Below, piece after piece: positions 8,041-16,305 of a stretch of DNA of 64,000 nt. The translations under genes and the position numbers were made by a program. The notes under the pieces are model-generated. The model saw only the letters and a list, made by a program, of their open reading frames with translations. It was not told the DNA's origin and did not search any database. The DNA is taken from the NCBI GenBank assembly GCA_900555835.1, contig USMK01000004.1:23947-87946 (forward strand), given 5' to 3'. Source of the stretch: an uncultured Clostridium sp. Lineage in GTDB: Bacteria > Bacillota > Clostridia > TANB77 > CAG-508. The number at the start of each line of letters is the position of its first letter. Within the stretch, counting starts at the first letter, position 1.

Positions 8041-9564
8041 ATGGGCGGAAAAAGATATGATGAAGAACCTAAGTTAAATAAAAAGAAGGTATTTAGTGTA
8101 ATATTAGGAATTGTGGTTATAATAATGTTTGTGCTTACTCTTTCAAAGCTTTTGCAAGATGGAGATAAGTTCAAAGAAAAAGCAAATGAAGAAACACCTA
8201 AATACTTTTCGGTATACACAAATGACAAATGGGGAATTATAGACCAAAACGGAAAATATGTTATAAATCCAACATATACAGAAATGATTGTAATCCCAGA
8301 TGAAGATACAGCCAGTTTCCAATGTGTATATGACGTAAATTACCAAGATGGAACATATAAAACCAAAATTATAAATCAAAATAATGAAAACATATATACT
8401 GAATATGATGATGCAGAATTTATGATAAATTATGATAGCGCAAATGTGCTATGGTATGAGAAAAATGTTGTAAAAGTAAAAAAAGACGGTAAATACGGAA
8501 TGGTAAATACAAAAGGCAGAGAGCTTTTAGCTTGTGAATATGACAGTATAGAACCATTAAAAGGTGTTGAAAATGTATTTGTTATAAAAGAAAATAATTT
8601 AGTTGGTTTAAGTGATAATTTTGGAAATATAATAGTTGATACAAAATATAAAAATATAAAACCATTAGTAGAAGGAAACAAAAAAGAATTTATTATAATA
8701 AACGAAGAAGGAAAACAAGGAATTGCTTTATCAGACAAAACAGTTAGTTTAGAGTGTAAATATGACGAAATAAAAAATGTTACAGCAAACAATGCATATG
8801 TTGTAAAACAAAATGGAAAATGGCAAATAATTGACAAAGATAACTCAATTAATATAGAAACAGGATTTGAAGATGTAACCGAAATGTCTAACAAATACAT
8901 AATTGTAAAAAATAAAAACAAATATGGAGTAATAGACACAAATGGAGCAGAGGTAATAAAATCTGAATATGATGCATTATCATATTCTTTTGGAGAATAT
9001 TTTGTAGCGAAAAAAGATAATAAATACGGAATAATAAATTCCGCAGGAGAAACTAAGTTAGACTTTACATATGACTCTCTAAAATACAGAAAAGATGCAG
9101 ATTTGTTTGTAGGAGAAGTTGGAGAAAATGAACCTAAAATAATCGACAAAGAATTTACAGAAAGATTAACAGGAATAATTTCAAAAGTAGATTCAGAAAA
9201 AGGTTATATACAAATAAGAACAAATGGAGAAAATAAATATTACAACTTCAAATTAGAAGAAAAAAATAATACGGAAATTTTTCCAAATAACACTATTTTT
9301 TTAAGCAAAAAAGACGGAAAGTATGGATATATAAATAAACAAGGAGAGGTAGTTGTAGACTATATTTATGATGATGCAAAAGAGCAAAATGAATATGGTT
9401 ATGCAAGTGTTAATAAAAACGGAAAATGGGGAGCTATTGACCAAAGTGGAAAAGTAGTACAAGAACCAATGTATGAATTAAAAAATAATATAGTTGTTGA
9501 TTTTATAGGAAAATGGCATTTAGCAGAAGATATAAATGCAAATTACTATACAGATGCTAAATAA
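8041..9564 (+). CDS. Membrane-anchored WG-repeat protein
   Basis: A 507-residue protein with one N-terminal membrane helix (about residues 18-40) followed by about ten degenerate WG repeats (pattern KWGIIDQNGKYVI, KYGMVNTKGRELL), which form beta-sheet repeat arrays of unknown ligand. ATG 8041 is chosen because gagggag precedes it; an upstream start at 7984 lacks a ribosome site. It is followed by acpS after 13 bp, so the two may be cotranscribed. A paralogue with the same architecture lies at 53160. Family membership is clear; function is not. Confidence 0.85.
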   Translation: MGGKRYDEEPKLNKKKVFSVILGIVVIIMFVLTLSKLLQDGDKFKEKANEETPKYFSVYTNDKWGIIDQNGKYVINPTYTEMIVIPDEDTASFQCVYDVNYQDGTYKTKIINQNNENIYTEYDDAEFMINYDSANVLWYEKNVVKVKKDGKYGMVNTKGRELLACEYDSIEPLKGVENVFVIKENNLVGLSDNFGNIIVDTKYKNIKPLVEGNKKEFIIINEEGKQGIALSDKTVSLECKYDEIKNVTANNAYVVKQNGKWQIIDKDNSINIETGFEDVTEMSNKYIIVKNKNKYGVIDTNGAEVIKSEYDALSYSFGEYFVAKKDNKYGIINSAGETKLDFTYDSLKYRKDADLFVGEVGENEPKIIDKEFTERLTGIISKVDSEKGYIQIRTNGENKYYNFKLEEKNNTEIFPNNTIFLSKKDGKYGYINKQGEVVVDYIYDDAKEQNEYGYASVNKNGKWGAIDQSGKVVQEPMYELKNNIVVDFIGKWHLAEDINANYYTDAK

Positions 9565-9577
9565 AAAGGAGTAAACA

Positions 9578-9955
9578 ATGCGTATATTATGTGGAACAGA
9601 TATAATTGAAATATCAAGAGTTGAAAAATCTATAAATAACACAAATGGCAGATTTATTAAAGACATATATACTAAAAAAGAAATAGAATATTGCGAAAAT
9701 AGAGGCCAAGCAAAATATCAGCATTATGCTGCTAGATTTGCAGCAAAAGAGGCTTTATTTAAAGCCATTAGTGAATTTTTAAATGATAAATATGAAGTAT
9801 CTTGGCAAAATGCCCAAATAATAAATGACGAAAATGGAAAACCACATATAGAATTTATAGATGTAGAATTTCCACAAATAGAAAGCATAGATATAAGCAT
9901 ATCACACTCAAAAGAATATGCTGTTGCACAAGTAGTAGTGTTATGCAAGGAGTAG
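9578..9955 (+). CDS. acpS: Holo-[acyl-carrier-protein] synthase
   Basis: Transfers 4'-phosphopantetheine from CoA to the serine of ACP. The 125-residue length is normal. The signature GTDIIEISRVEKS at residues 6-18 and the FAAKEALFKA helix supply the metal- and CoA-binding Asp and Glu. The ribosome site aaggag is close to the ATG. The start of tatD follows the stop after 4 bp, suggesting one operon with the WG-repeat gene. Confidence 0.95.
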   Translation: MRILCGTDIIEISRVEKSINNTNGRFIKDIYTKKEIEYCENRGQAKYQHYAARFAAKEALFKAISEFLNDKYEVSWQNAQIINDENGKPHIEFIDVEFPQIESIDISISHSKEYAVAQVVVLCKE

Positions 9956-9959
9956 AAAA

Positions 9960-10722
9960 ATGAAACTATTTGATTCACATTGTCATTATAATGACGAGAA
10001 ATTTAATGAAGATAGAGAAGACATAATAAAACAAGATATGCAAAACGGAATTGCAAATGCGGTTGTAGCAGGATATAGTGTAGATTCTTCAATTAAAGCG
10101 GTTCGAATTGCAGAAGAATATAAACATCTATATGCAATTGTACGGAATATCTCCAAATGATGTGGAAGATATTGATTATGCTAAAATAGAAGAATTAGCT
10201 CAAAACGAAAAAGTTGTTGGAATAGGCGAAATTGGATTAGATTATTATTGGAATAAAGAAAACAAAGAATTACAAAAAGAAGTCTTTATAAAACAAATAG
10301 AAATAGCAAATAAGCTAAATTTGCCAATTATAATCCACACAAGAGAGGCTGTAATGGATACAATAGAGATTTTAAAACAATATCCAGTAAAACAAAAAGG
10401 AATATTTCATTGTTGTCCACTAAATGTAGAACTAATAAAAGAAGCGCTAAAACTTGGATTTTATATATCATTTTCAGGAAATGTAACATTTAAAAATTCA
10501 AAAAATGCAAATCTTTGTATAGAAACTGTACCGATAGACCGAATTTTAATAGAAACAGATAGCCCATATATGAGTCCAGAGCCATTTAGAGGAACGAGAA
10601 ATACACCAACACATGTTAGATATGTAGCAGAAAAAATAGCCAATGTAAAGCAATTAGATGAAGAAGTAATAGCAAAGCAAACATTTGAAAATGCTTGTAG
10701 AATATTAAAAATAAGCAAATAA
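9960..10722 (+). CDS. tatD: TatD family metal-dependent DNase, +1 frameshift at CGGA
   Basis: A TIM-barrel hydrolase with metal ligands in FDSHCHY (residues 4-10), EIGLDYY, IIHTREA, FHCC and ETDSPYM. Codons 1-61 are in one frame up to ...HLYAIV. The next codon is CGG (10143-10145) followed by A, and the frame then stops four codons on. A +1 shift to GGA continues as GISPNDVED and on to 10722, giving 253 residues, the normal length. The Gly begins the family's conserved G-I-x-P motif. The break is not in a homopolymer. It is either a recoding site like the four others here or an inactivated gene; recoding is preferred because the pattern recurs. Confidence 0.88.
10143..10146 (+). other. CGGA +1 frameshift site in tatD
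   Basis: GTA CGG AAT ATC TCC AAA TGA in the zero frame; GTA (C) GGA ATA TCT CCA in the productive frame. Confidence 0.85.
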
Positions 10723-10723
10723 A

Positions 10724-10754
10724 ATACCCTATTGAACATAGGGCATTTTTATTT
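10724..10754. terminator. Bidirectional terminator between tatD and htpX
   Basis: The stem taccctat / atagggca is followed by a T-run, and an A-run lies on the other side. It separates two convergent genes. Confidence 0.75.
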
Positions 10755-10756
10755 GC

Positions 10757-11654
10757 TTATTTTATATTTCTTAATGCTTCAATTCTAGCTTCAACAGATG
10801 GATGTGTTGAAAACCAATCAGTTTTAGATTTTTTTCCATTTGCATCTTTTTTTAATGGATTTGCAATATACATATGAGCAGTAGAAGAATTTGCATTTTC
10901 CATTTGGTGTGTATCTGCATCTAATTTTTCAAGAGCTGAAATTAAACCTTGTGGATTTCTTGTAAATTCTACCGCAGTAGCATCTGCTAAGAATTCTCTT
11001 CTTCTAGAAACTGAAAGTTGAATTAGTTTAGAGAAAATTGGGGAAATCAGCAATAAAACTGCTCCAATTAGCATGACTATTGCATTTCCGCTTACTATCA
11101 TTATCGCTATCTCTACCACCATAAAAAACTGCACGAGAACACATATCTGCAAGCATCAATACAAGTCCAACCATTACAGTAACAACTGCTGAAAGTCTTA
11201 TATCATAATTCTTAATATGAGCCATTTCGTGAGCTATAACTCCTTCAAGTTCATAATAATTAAGTGTATCTAGCAATGCTGTTGTTACACATATTACCGC
11301 ATGCTCTGGGTCTCTACCAGTTGCAAAAGCATTTGGTTGCATAGATTCTACAACATATAACTTTGGTTTAGTGGTTAAACCAGAAGAAGCCATAAGTGAA
11401 TCTAAAATATTAACAATTTTTTGGTCTTCTTCGTGTGTTGCAGGTCTTGCCTTATTTAATGCTAGGACGATTTTATCAGAATTGTAATAAGATGCCCAAG
11501 CAGATATTATAGAAAATGCTAATGCAAAAACAATGGCATATGGTCCAAAATCAAAAGCATAAGCAATATAATATAAAATTAGTGTAAGAACTACTATAAA
11601 TATTGATATTATAAAACCTGTTTTAATTTTATTATTTTTTACATCTTGTATCAT
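10757..11654 (-). CDS. htpX: HtpX-type membrane metalloprotease (M48), +1 frameshift at CGGA
   Basis: A zinc protease of membrane quality control. Codons 1-188 give two N-terminal membrane helices, the zinc motif HEMAH (H142, E143, H146) and a further membrane helix, ending GGRDSDNDSK. The next codon is CGG followed by A. Only a +1 shift to GGA continues as GNAIVMLIGAV, the fourth membrane helix, with the third zinc ligand Glu in RRREFLADA downstream. Total 298 residues is normal for HtpX. Without the shift the protein ends about 20 residues on. lemA lies 14 bp upstream in the same direction, a common lemA-htpX pair. Confidence 0.88.
11087..11090 (-). other. CGGA +1 frameshift site in htpX
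   Basis: AGT AAG CGG AAA TGC in the zero frame; AGT AAG (C) GGA AAT GCA ATA in the productive frame. Confidence 0.85.
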
Positions 11655-11668
11655 AAATTTACCTCGAT

Positions 11669-12220
11669 TTATTTATTAAAATCTACTTTTACATTTTTTC
11701 TTGCTTCATCACTTTCAGCTTTGAATAATTCTTCTGGTTTGAAGTTAAACATACTTGCAATAATATTTGTTGGAACTACTTCTAACTTTGTATTGTAAGC
11801 AGTTACACTATCATTATAGAATTGACGTGAAAATGAAATTTTATTTTCAGTAGCTCTTAATTCTTCTTGTAATTCAGAAAAGTTTTGGTTTGCTTTTAAA
11901 TCTGGGTAGTTTTCTGAAACAGCCATAATTGTTTTTAATGCTCCTGATAATTCATTATCTAAGTTTGCTTTTTCTCCAACAGAAGAAGCATTTGCCCAAG
12001 AAGTTCTAAGTTCTGTAACTTTTGATAAAACTTCTTTCTCATGTGTCATATATCCTTTTACAGATTCAACTAAATTTGGAATTAAATCAAATCTTCTTTG
12101 TAATTGAACATCAATTTGACTCCATGCATTTCTTACCTTTTGTCTTGCAACTACTAATCCATTATATAGTGCAATAATTAGTACAACAAGTACTACAATA
12201 ACTATAAGTGCTATCCACAT
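11669..12220 (-). CDS. lemA: LemA family protein
   Basis: A 183-residue protein with one N-terminal membrane helix (about residues 2-20) and a long helical bundle carrying the typical QIDVQLQRRFDLIPNLV stretch. Usually paired with htpX, as here. A good ribosome site (aggaggtaatt) precedes the ATG. No enzymatic activity is known for the family. Confidence 0.95.
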   Translation of the reverse strand: MWIALIVIVVLVVLIIALYNGLVVARQKVRNAWSQIDVQLQRRFDLIPNLVESVKGYMTHEKEVLSKVTELRTSWANASSVGEKANLDNELSGALKTIMAVSENYPDLKANQNFSELQEELRATENKISFSRQFYNDSVTAYNTKLEVVPTNIIASMFNFKPEELFKAESDEARKNVKVDFNK

Positions 12221-12358
12221 ATTAAATTACCTCCTAAATATAAATATAGCAGTATCATACCATATTTTATTTAAATATACAATAATTATGTGTCCTTTTT
12301 GCGAATTCTATGTTATAATTAAGTAATAAAAAATAAAAGAACAGAGGTGCTAATAAAT

Positions 12359-13210
12359 ATGGATAAAAGATTGATATTATATGCAAGTATAATTATAGTA
12401 TGTATAGTAGCAATAGGAATAGGAGTATATGCGCAATTTTTCTATGAAAATGGAGATAATGATCAATTTATGATCGGTGGAAATACATCAACTAAAAAAG
12501 ACGAAAATAGTGAAAAAGAGGAAGAAGCAAAAAATACATTTGACTCATTATTTACAAATTCACTAATATATACATCACAAGACTTCAACAATTCAGCAGT
12601 AAGAAAAGATAGCACCAAAGATTTAGTATATACAAATAATCAAATATCGAAAGTAGTTCAAGGAAAATATTCAATGAATATAAATGTACCAACAGTAAAT
12701 ATATCAAGCAAATATGCAGACGATATAAACAACAGTATAGAGCAAACATTTATAAAAAAAGCAACCGAAATAATAGTAAATGCCGAAAATAGCACACAAT
12801 ACACAATATACAACATAGACTATGCCTCATATGTAAGTGGTAACATATTATCATTAGTGATAAAAGCAACAATAAAAGAAGGAGTTAATCCTCAAAGAAT
12901 AATGTATTTAGGCTATAACTATAATTTACAAACAAACTCAAATATAACACTTAGTGAATATATGACATACAAAAATATATCAGAATCAACACTTCAAAAT
13001 AAAATAAACAAAGAAATAAAAGAAATAAGCCAAAAAACAAAAGACCTAAACAATGTAGGGTTCTCAGTCTACACAAGAGATCCAGAAAGCGACATCTACA
13101 AAATTGCCAACACTACCAACTACTTTCTAGGACCAGACAATTATATATATATAGTTTATGCATATGGCAATACAAATTATACAAGCGAAACAGATGTAAT
13201 AGTATTTTAA
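12359..13210 (+). CDS. Membrane-anchored extracytoplasmic protein, possibly DUF4163/DUF3298-like
   Basis: A 283-residue protein with an N-terminal signal-anchor (residues 5-27), an acidic Lys/Glu linker, and an extracellular domain. The domain pattern (SMNINVPTVNIS, IYNIDYASYVSGNILSLVIKA, LGYNYNLQTNSNITLSEY) resembles the DUF4163-DUF3298 pair of RsiV and PdaC. ATG 12359 is preferred over a GTG at 12347 because the latter lies inside the agaggtg ribosome site. It is followed by a terminator, so it is probably a single-gene unit. Function is unknown. Confidence 0.65.
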   Translation: MDKRLILYASIIIVCIVAIGIGVYAQFFYENGDNDQFMIGGNTSTKKDENSEKEEEAKNTFDSLFTNSLIYTSQDFNNSAVRKDSTKDLVYTNNQISKVVQGKYSMNINVPTVNISSKYADDINNSIEQTFIKKATEIIVNAENSTQYTIYNIDYASYVSGNILSLVIKATIKEGVNPQRIMYLGYNYNLQTNSNITLSEYMTYKNISESTLQNKINKEIKEISQKTKDLNNVGFSVYTRDPESDIYKIANTTNYFLGPDNYIYIVYAYGNTNYTSETDVIVF

Positions 13211-13211
13211 C

Positions 13212-13238
13212 AAAAAGGCAAATAACATTGCCTTTTTG
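13212..13238 (+). terminator. Terminator whose right arm contains the next promoter's -35
   Basis: The stem aaaaaggca/tgccttttt ends the preceding gene. The -35 box of the small-peptide promoter (TTGCCT, 13228-13233) lies inside the right arm. Confidence 0.75.
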
Positions 13239-13256
13239 TTATTGATATGCTATAAT
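13228..13256 (+). promoter_or_regulatory. Sigma-A promoter of the 30-residue peptide gene
   Basis: TTGCCT (13228-13233), 17 bp ending TGC, TATAAT (13251-13256). In the short leader, ccttttat (13265-13272) can pair with atgaaagg (13283-13290) and so cover part of the Shine-Dalgarno. Confidence 0.75.
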
Positions 13257-13301
13257 AAGACCATCCTTTTATGAGGAAATCCATGAAAGGAGGTAAGCAT
13301 A

Positions 13302-13394
13302 ATGGAAATCATTTTTATTATGTTAAAAGTATTGGCTATTATAATTGATATTTTAATTATTACAATAGAAATAATTAAATATCTCTATAAATAG
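13302..13394 (+). CDS. 30-residue hydrophobic peptide, candidate type I toxin
   Basis: ATG 13302 follows a very strong Shine-Dalgarno (aaaggaggt). The peptide begins MEIIFIMLKVLAIIIDILII, is almost wholly hydrophobic and ends IEIIKYLYK. A GC-rich terminator follows directly. A perfect consensus promoter on the opposite strand drives an antisense RNA across the terminator and the 3' end of the gene, the classical type I toxin-antitoxin layout. I do not recognise the peptide as a named toxin family. A decapitated copy of the same locus lies at 3354-3478. Confidence 0.65.
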   Translation: MEIIFIMLKVLAIIIDILIITIEIIKYLYK

Positions 13395-13398
13395 CAAG

Positions 13399-13429
13399 CC
13401 CCCCGTAGTAGCCGCTACGGGGGTTTTTT
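13399..13429 (+). terminator. GC-rich terminator of the small-peptide gene
   Basis: CCCCCGTAG / CTACGGGGG stem followed by TTTTTT. It is the most GC-rich stretch in its neighbourhood. On the minus strand the hairpin lacks a U-run, so antisense RNA could read through into the peptide gene. Confidence 0.85.
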
Positions 13430-13463
13430 GAAATCATTTATTATTATGTTTTGCTATAAAATT

Positions 13464-13492
13464 ATTATAGCATCTACTTTATTATATGTCAA
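13464..13492 (-). promoter_or_regulatory. Antisense promoter opposing the 30-residue peptide gene
   Basis: On the minus strand: TTGACA (13492-13487), 17 bp ending TGC, TATAAT (13469-13464), a perfect consensus with extended -10. The RNA would start near 13457 and run left. Confidence 0.8.
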
Positions 13493-13684
13493 TACTTTTG
13501 AAAATATTCTTTTACAAAAAGTCAACCAACAGACAAAAACAAATGCGTGGTACTTTTCCACGCATTGTAAAATAAAAAGGGGATGTTTTTATTTTCATAT
13601 CAACAAGCTTCTGTTGATGTATATATAATACAATTCAATTATGTCTTAATTGTGAACTGTATGTGATAAATTAGAAAATTTAAG

Positions 13685-14908
13685 TTATGGTTGTTCTGAT
13701 AATGTAAGTGAAACTTCCATTTCATTGCCTTCTCTAACTAATTTTAATGTTACAGTATCTCCAATTGAATGAGAATATTTAATATTGTTTAACTCATCCA
13801 TTGTAGTAATTGTAGTTCCATCAATTGCTGTAATTACGTCACCAACTTTAATTCCTGCTTTTTGTGCAGAAGAAAAATCTTCCACTGATTGTACATATAC
13901 TCCAACTGGTAAATTATAGTATTTAGATTTTGCTTCATCTACATTGATTCCACCAATTCCAATATAAGGACGTTTAACTTTACCATATTGAATTAACTGT
14001 TCACGAACATCTTTTGTGCTGTTAATAGGGATGGCAAAACCAATTCCCTCAACACCATCACCAGAAAGTTTTAATGTGTTAATTCCAATAACTTGACCAT
14101 ATGAGTTAACAAGTGCACCACCACTATTACCAGAATTTATAGCAGCATCAGTTTGAATAAGAGTAAACTTCTTACCATCTGAATCTGTTACTTCTCTATT
14201 TACTGCACTAACAGTTCCAAGAGTTACACTATTATCAAGACCAAGAGGGTTACCAATTGCCATTGCAAAAGAACCAACTTCTACTGAATCAGAGTTACCA
14301 AGTTCAGCAGCTGGTAGGCCTGTTTTATCAATTTTAATAACAGCTAAATCAGTAAGTGAATCTGTACCAACTATTGTAGCATCATATGCAGTAGAATCTC
14401 CATATAAATATACTTTTACAGAATTAGCTTTTGATACTTCATAATAAGAAGAATCAGAAGATGTATTAACAATGTGGTTATTAGTTAAAATATATCCATC
14501 TTCACTAATTATAACTCCTGAACCACTTGCTGTTGCAGTAGAAGATTGATTAAAGAATGAATTAACTGAATACTCAACTTTTATTCCAACAACAGAAGGC
14601 TGAACTTTCTTCGCAATTGCTGCTGTTGCTTCTGAATAACTTGTAAGAGATGTAAAAGCAACATTTTCTAAACTACCAGAACTAGACTGCAAAGTATTAG
14701 TAGAAGCAGATTGACTAGCACTAGTTTGTGCAACTTCGCTATTTTCTCCAATCAATTTTTGCTTAACAGAAGGAACACCAAAACATACTCCTAAAACAAG
14801 AGTAGTGCCAAGCACTCCTGAAACAAAAGGAAAAACTACATTTTTCCCAAAACCTGATTTTGGTTTTTTACCATAAAAATCACTATTAGACTTCTCAAAA
14901 TCGTCCAT
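13685..14908 (-). CDS. HtrA/DegP-type serine protease with PDZ domain
   Basis: Membrane-anchored extracytoplasmic quality-control protease. A short cytoplasmic tail and one membrane helix (about residues 25-45) precede a Ser/Thr-rich linker. The trypsin-like domain shows the triad in TNNHIV (His), LTDLAVIKI (Asp) and NSGNSGGAL (Ser). The C-terminal PDZ domain starts near PYIGIGG. The 407-residue length is typical. ATG 14908 is chosen for the ggagg site just upstream; an in-frame ATG at 14923 overlaps it. Confidence 0.93.
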   Translation of the reverse strand: MDDFEKSNSDFYGKKPKSGFGKNVVFPFVSGVLGTTLVLGVCFGVPSVKQKLIGENSEVAQTSASQSASTNTLQSSSGSLENVAFTSLTSYSEATAAIAKKVQPSVVGIKVEYSVNSFFNQSSTATASGSGVIISEDGYILTNNHIVNTSSDSSYYEVSKANSVKVYLYGDSTAYDATIVGTDSLTDLAVIKIDKTGLPAAELGNSDSVEVGSFAMAIGNPLGLDNSVTLGTVSAVNREVTDSDGKKFTLIQTDAAINSGNSGGALVNSYGQVIGINTLKLSGDGVEGIGFAIPINSTKDVREQLIQYGKVKRPYIGIGGINVDEAKSKYYNLPVGVYVQSVEDFSSAQKAGIKVGDVITAIDGTTITTMDELNNIKYSHSIGDTVTLKLVREGNEMEVSLTLSEQP

Positions 14909-15050
14909 AATAAAATCCTCCATTCCGGCTTAATTAAAAGCCACTAAATATTTATATTTGTAATATATGTTATCCTAAAACAACTTAATAATACAACTCA
15001 TATGTGAATTATTTGTGAAAATAATATAAAATTTTTTTGACAAATATATA

Positions 15051-15079
15051 TTTACAAAACCTAAATCTCTATATATAAT
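15051..15079 (+). promoter_or_regulatory. Sigma-A promoter upstream of the pilin-like gene
   Basis: TTTACA (15051-15056), 17 bp, TATAAT (15074-15079), about 45 bp before the start codon. It may also drive rnhB and the phosphorylase gene. Confidence 0.65.
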
Positions 15080-15123
15080 ATAATTGATAAATCAAAAAGA
15101 GATAAAAACCGAGGAAGGAGTGT

Positions 15124-15642
15124 ATGATTTTTTTGGAAAATCATACAGTATTATATATGAAAATAAAGAATGAAAATGGAATAACTTTAATTTTGCTTGT
15201 GATAACTGTTGTGGTGTTGGCAATATTGGCAACTGTTACTGTACAGCAGTTTGGGGATATTTTGGACCAAGTTAATAAGGAAACTGTGAGTACAAACCTT
15301 TTGCTTGTACAAGCCAAGGCTAAGGTGATTAATGAAAAGGCTAGTTTTAATAAGGACGATAGTTTGTTAAGAGGTCAAAAATTGTCAGAGGTAACAGGAA
15401 ATACGGAAATCGATAATTTGAAAAACAAAGGTGTGATATCTGAGACAGAGGAAAATTATAATAGCTATTATGTATGGGATAAATCTGTTGTAGACGAGCT
15501 TGATATTGGGCTTGAAAAAATGGAAAGTTCAGATTTCTTTATAGTAAATTATGCAACAGAAGAAGTTATATATCCAAAAGGATATAAGCATACAGATGGA
15601 AATACTTATTATAAATTAAGCCAAATATCTGAATTAGAATAG
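15124..15642 (+). CDS. Type IV pilin/pseudopilin-like protein
   Basis: A 172-residue protein with a prepilin-like N-terminus: short basic leader, Gly, then ITLILLVITVVVLAILATVT as membrane helix. The position usually held by Glu5 after the cleavage Gly is Leu, as in many clostridial pilin-like proteins. The rest is a small soluble domain. ATG 15124 has a strong ribosome site (gaggaaggag); ATG 15157 would also give the leader MKIKNENG. No other pilus or secretion genes are in the window, and rnhB follows after 12 bp. Role unknown. Confidence 0.7.
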   Translation: MIFLENHTVLYMKIKNENGITLILLVITVVVLAILATVTVQQFGDILDQVNKETVSTNLLLVQAKAKVINEKASFNKDDSLLRGQKLSEVTGNTEIDNLKNKGVISETEENYNSYYVWDKSVVDELDIGLEKMESSDFFIVNYATEEVIYPKGYKHTDGNTYYKLSQISELE

Positions 15643-15654
15643 GAAGTAATATAA

Positions 15655-16287
15655 ATGAAAGAAAAAGAAGCAATTAGATTGAATGAATTAAAAAAGTATG
15701 AAGATGATTTGCATAAAAAGGGATATAACTATATATGCGGAATAGATGAAGCCGGAAGAGGACCACTTGCTGGACCTGTTGTAGTCGCTGCTGCTATTAT
15801 GCCACAAGGCTCATTTATTGAAGGAGTAAATGATTCAAAGAAAATATCGGAAAAAAAGAGAGAAATTATTTATGAACAAATAATAAAAGAAGCCATTGCA
15901 TGGTCTGTTGCAATAATAGATCAAGAAGAAATTGACAGAATAAATATATTAAATGCAACAAAAAAAGGTGTTACAGAATGTATAAAAAAATTATCTGTTA
16001 AGCCTGAAATAATTGCAATAGATGCCTTAGAACACATAGATACTTGCGGAATACCATATGACCCAATTATAAAAGGAGATGCAAAAGTATATTCTATATC
16101 AGCTGCATCAATAATTGCAAAAGTAACAAGGGATAGAATGATGAGAGAATGGGATGAAGAGTATCCTGTATATGAATTTGGACAAAACAAAGGATATGGA
16201 ACTGCAAAGCATATAGCTGCAATAAAACAATTTGGAATATGCAAATTGCATAGAAAAAGTTTTGTTAAACACTTTATAAACGAATAA
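15655..16287 (+). CDS. rnhB: Ribonuclease HII
   Basis: Removes misincorporated ribonucleotides and RNA in RNA-DNA hybrids. The acidic active site appears as GIDEAGRG (D31, E32) with a third Asp in IAIDAL and a fourth in the AKVTRDRMM helix. The 210-residue length is normal. Closely spaced with the genes on both sides (12 and 18 bp). Confidence 0.96.
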   Translation: MKEKEAIRLNELKKYEDDLHKKGYNYICGIDEAGRGPLAGPVVVAAAIMPQGSFIEGVNDSKKISEKKREIIYEQIIKEAIAWSVAIIDQEEIDRINILNATKKGVTECIKKLSVKPEIIAIDALEHIDTCGIPYDPIIKGDAKVYSISAASIIAKVTRDRMMREWDEEYPVYEFGQNKGYGTAKHIAAIKQFGICKLHRKSFVKHFINE

Positions 16288-16305
16288 AACAAAGGATGTG
16301 TTAAA

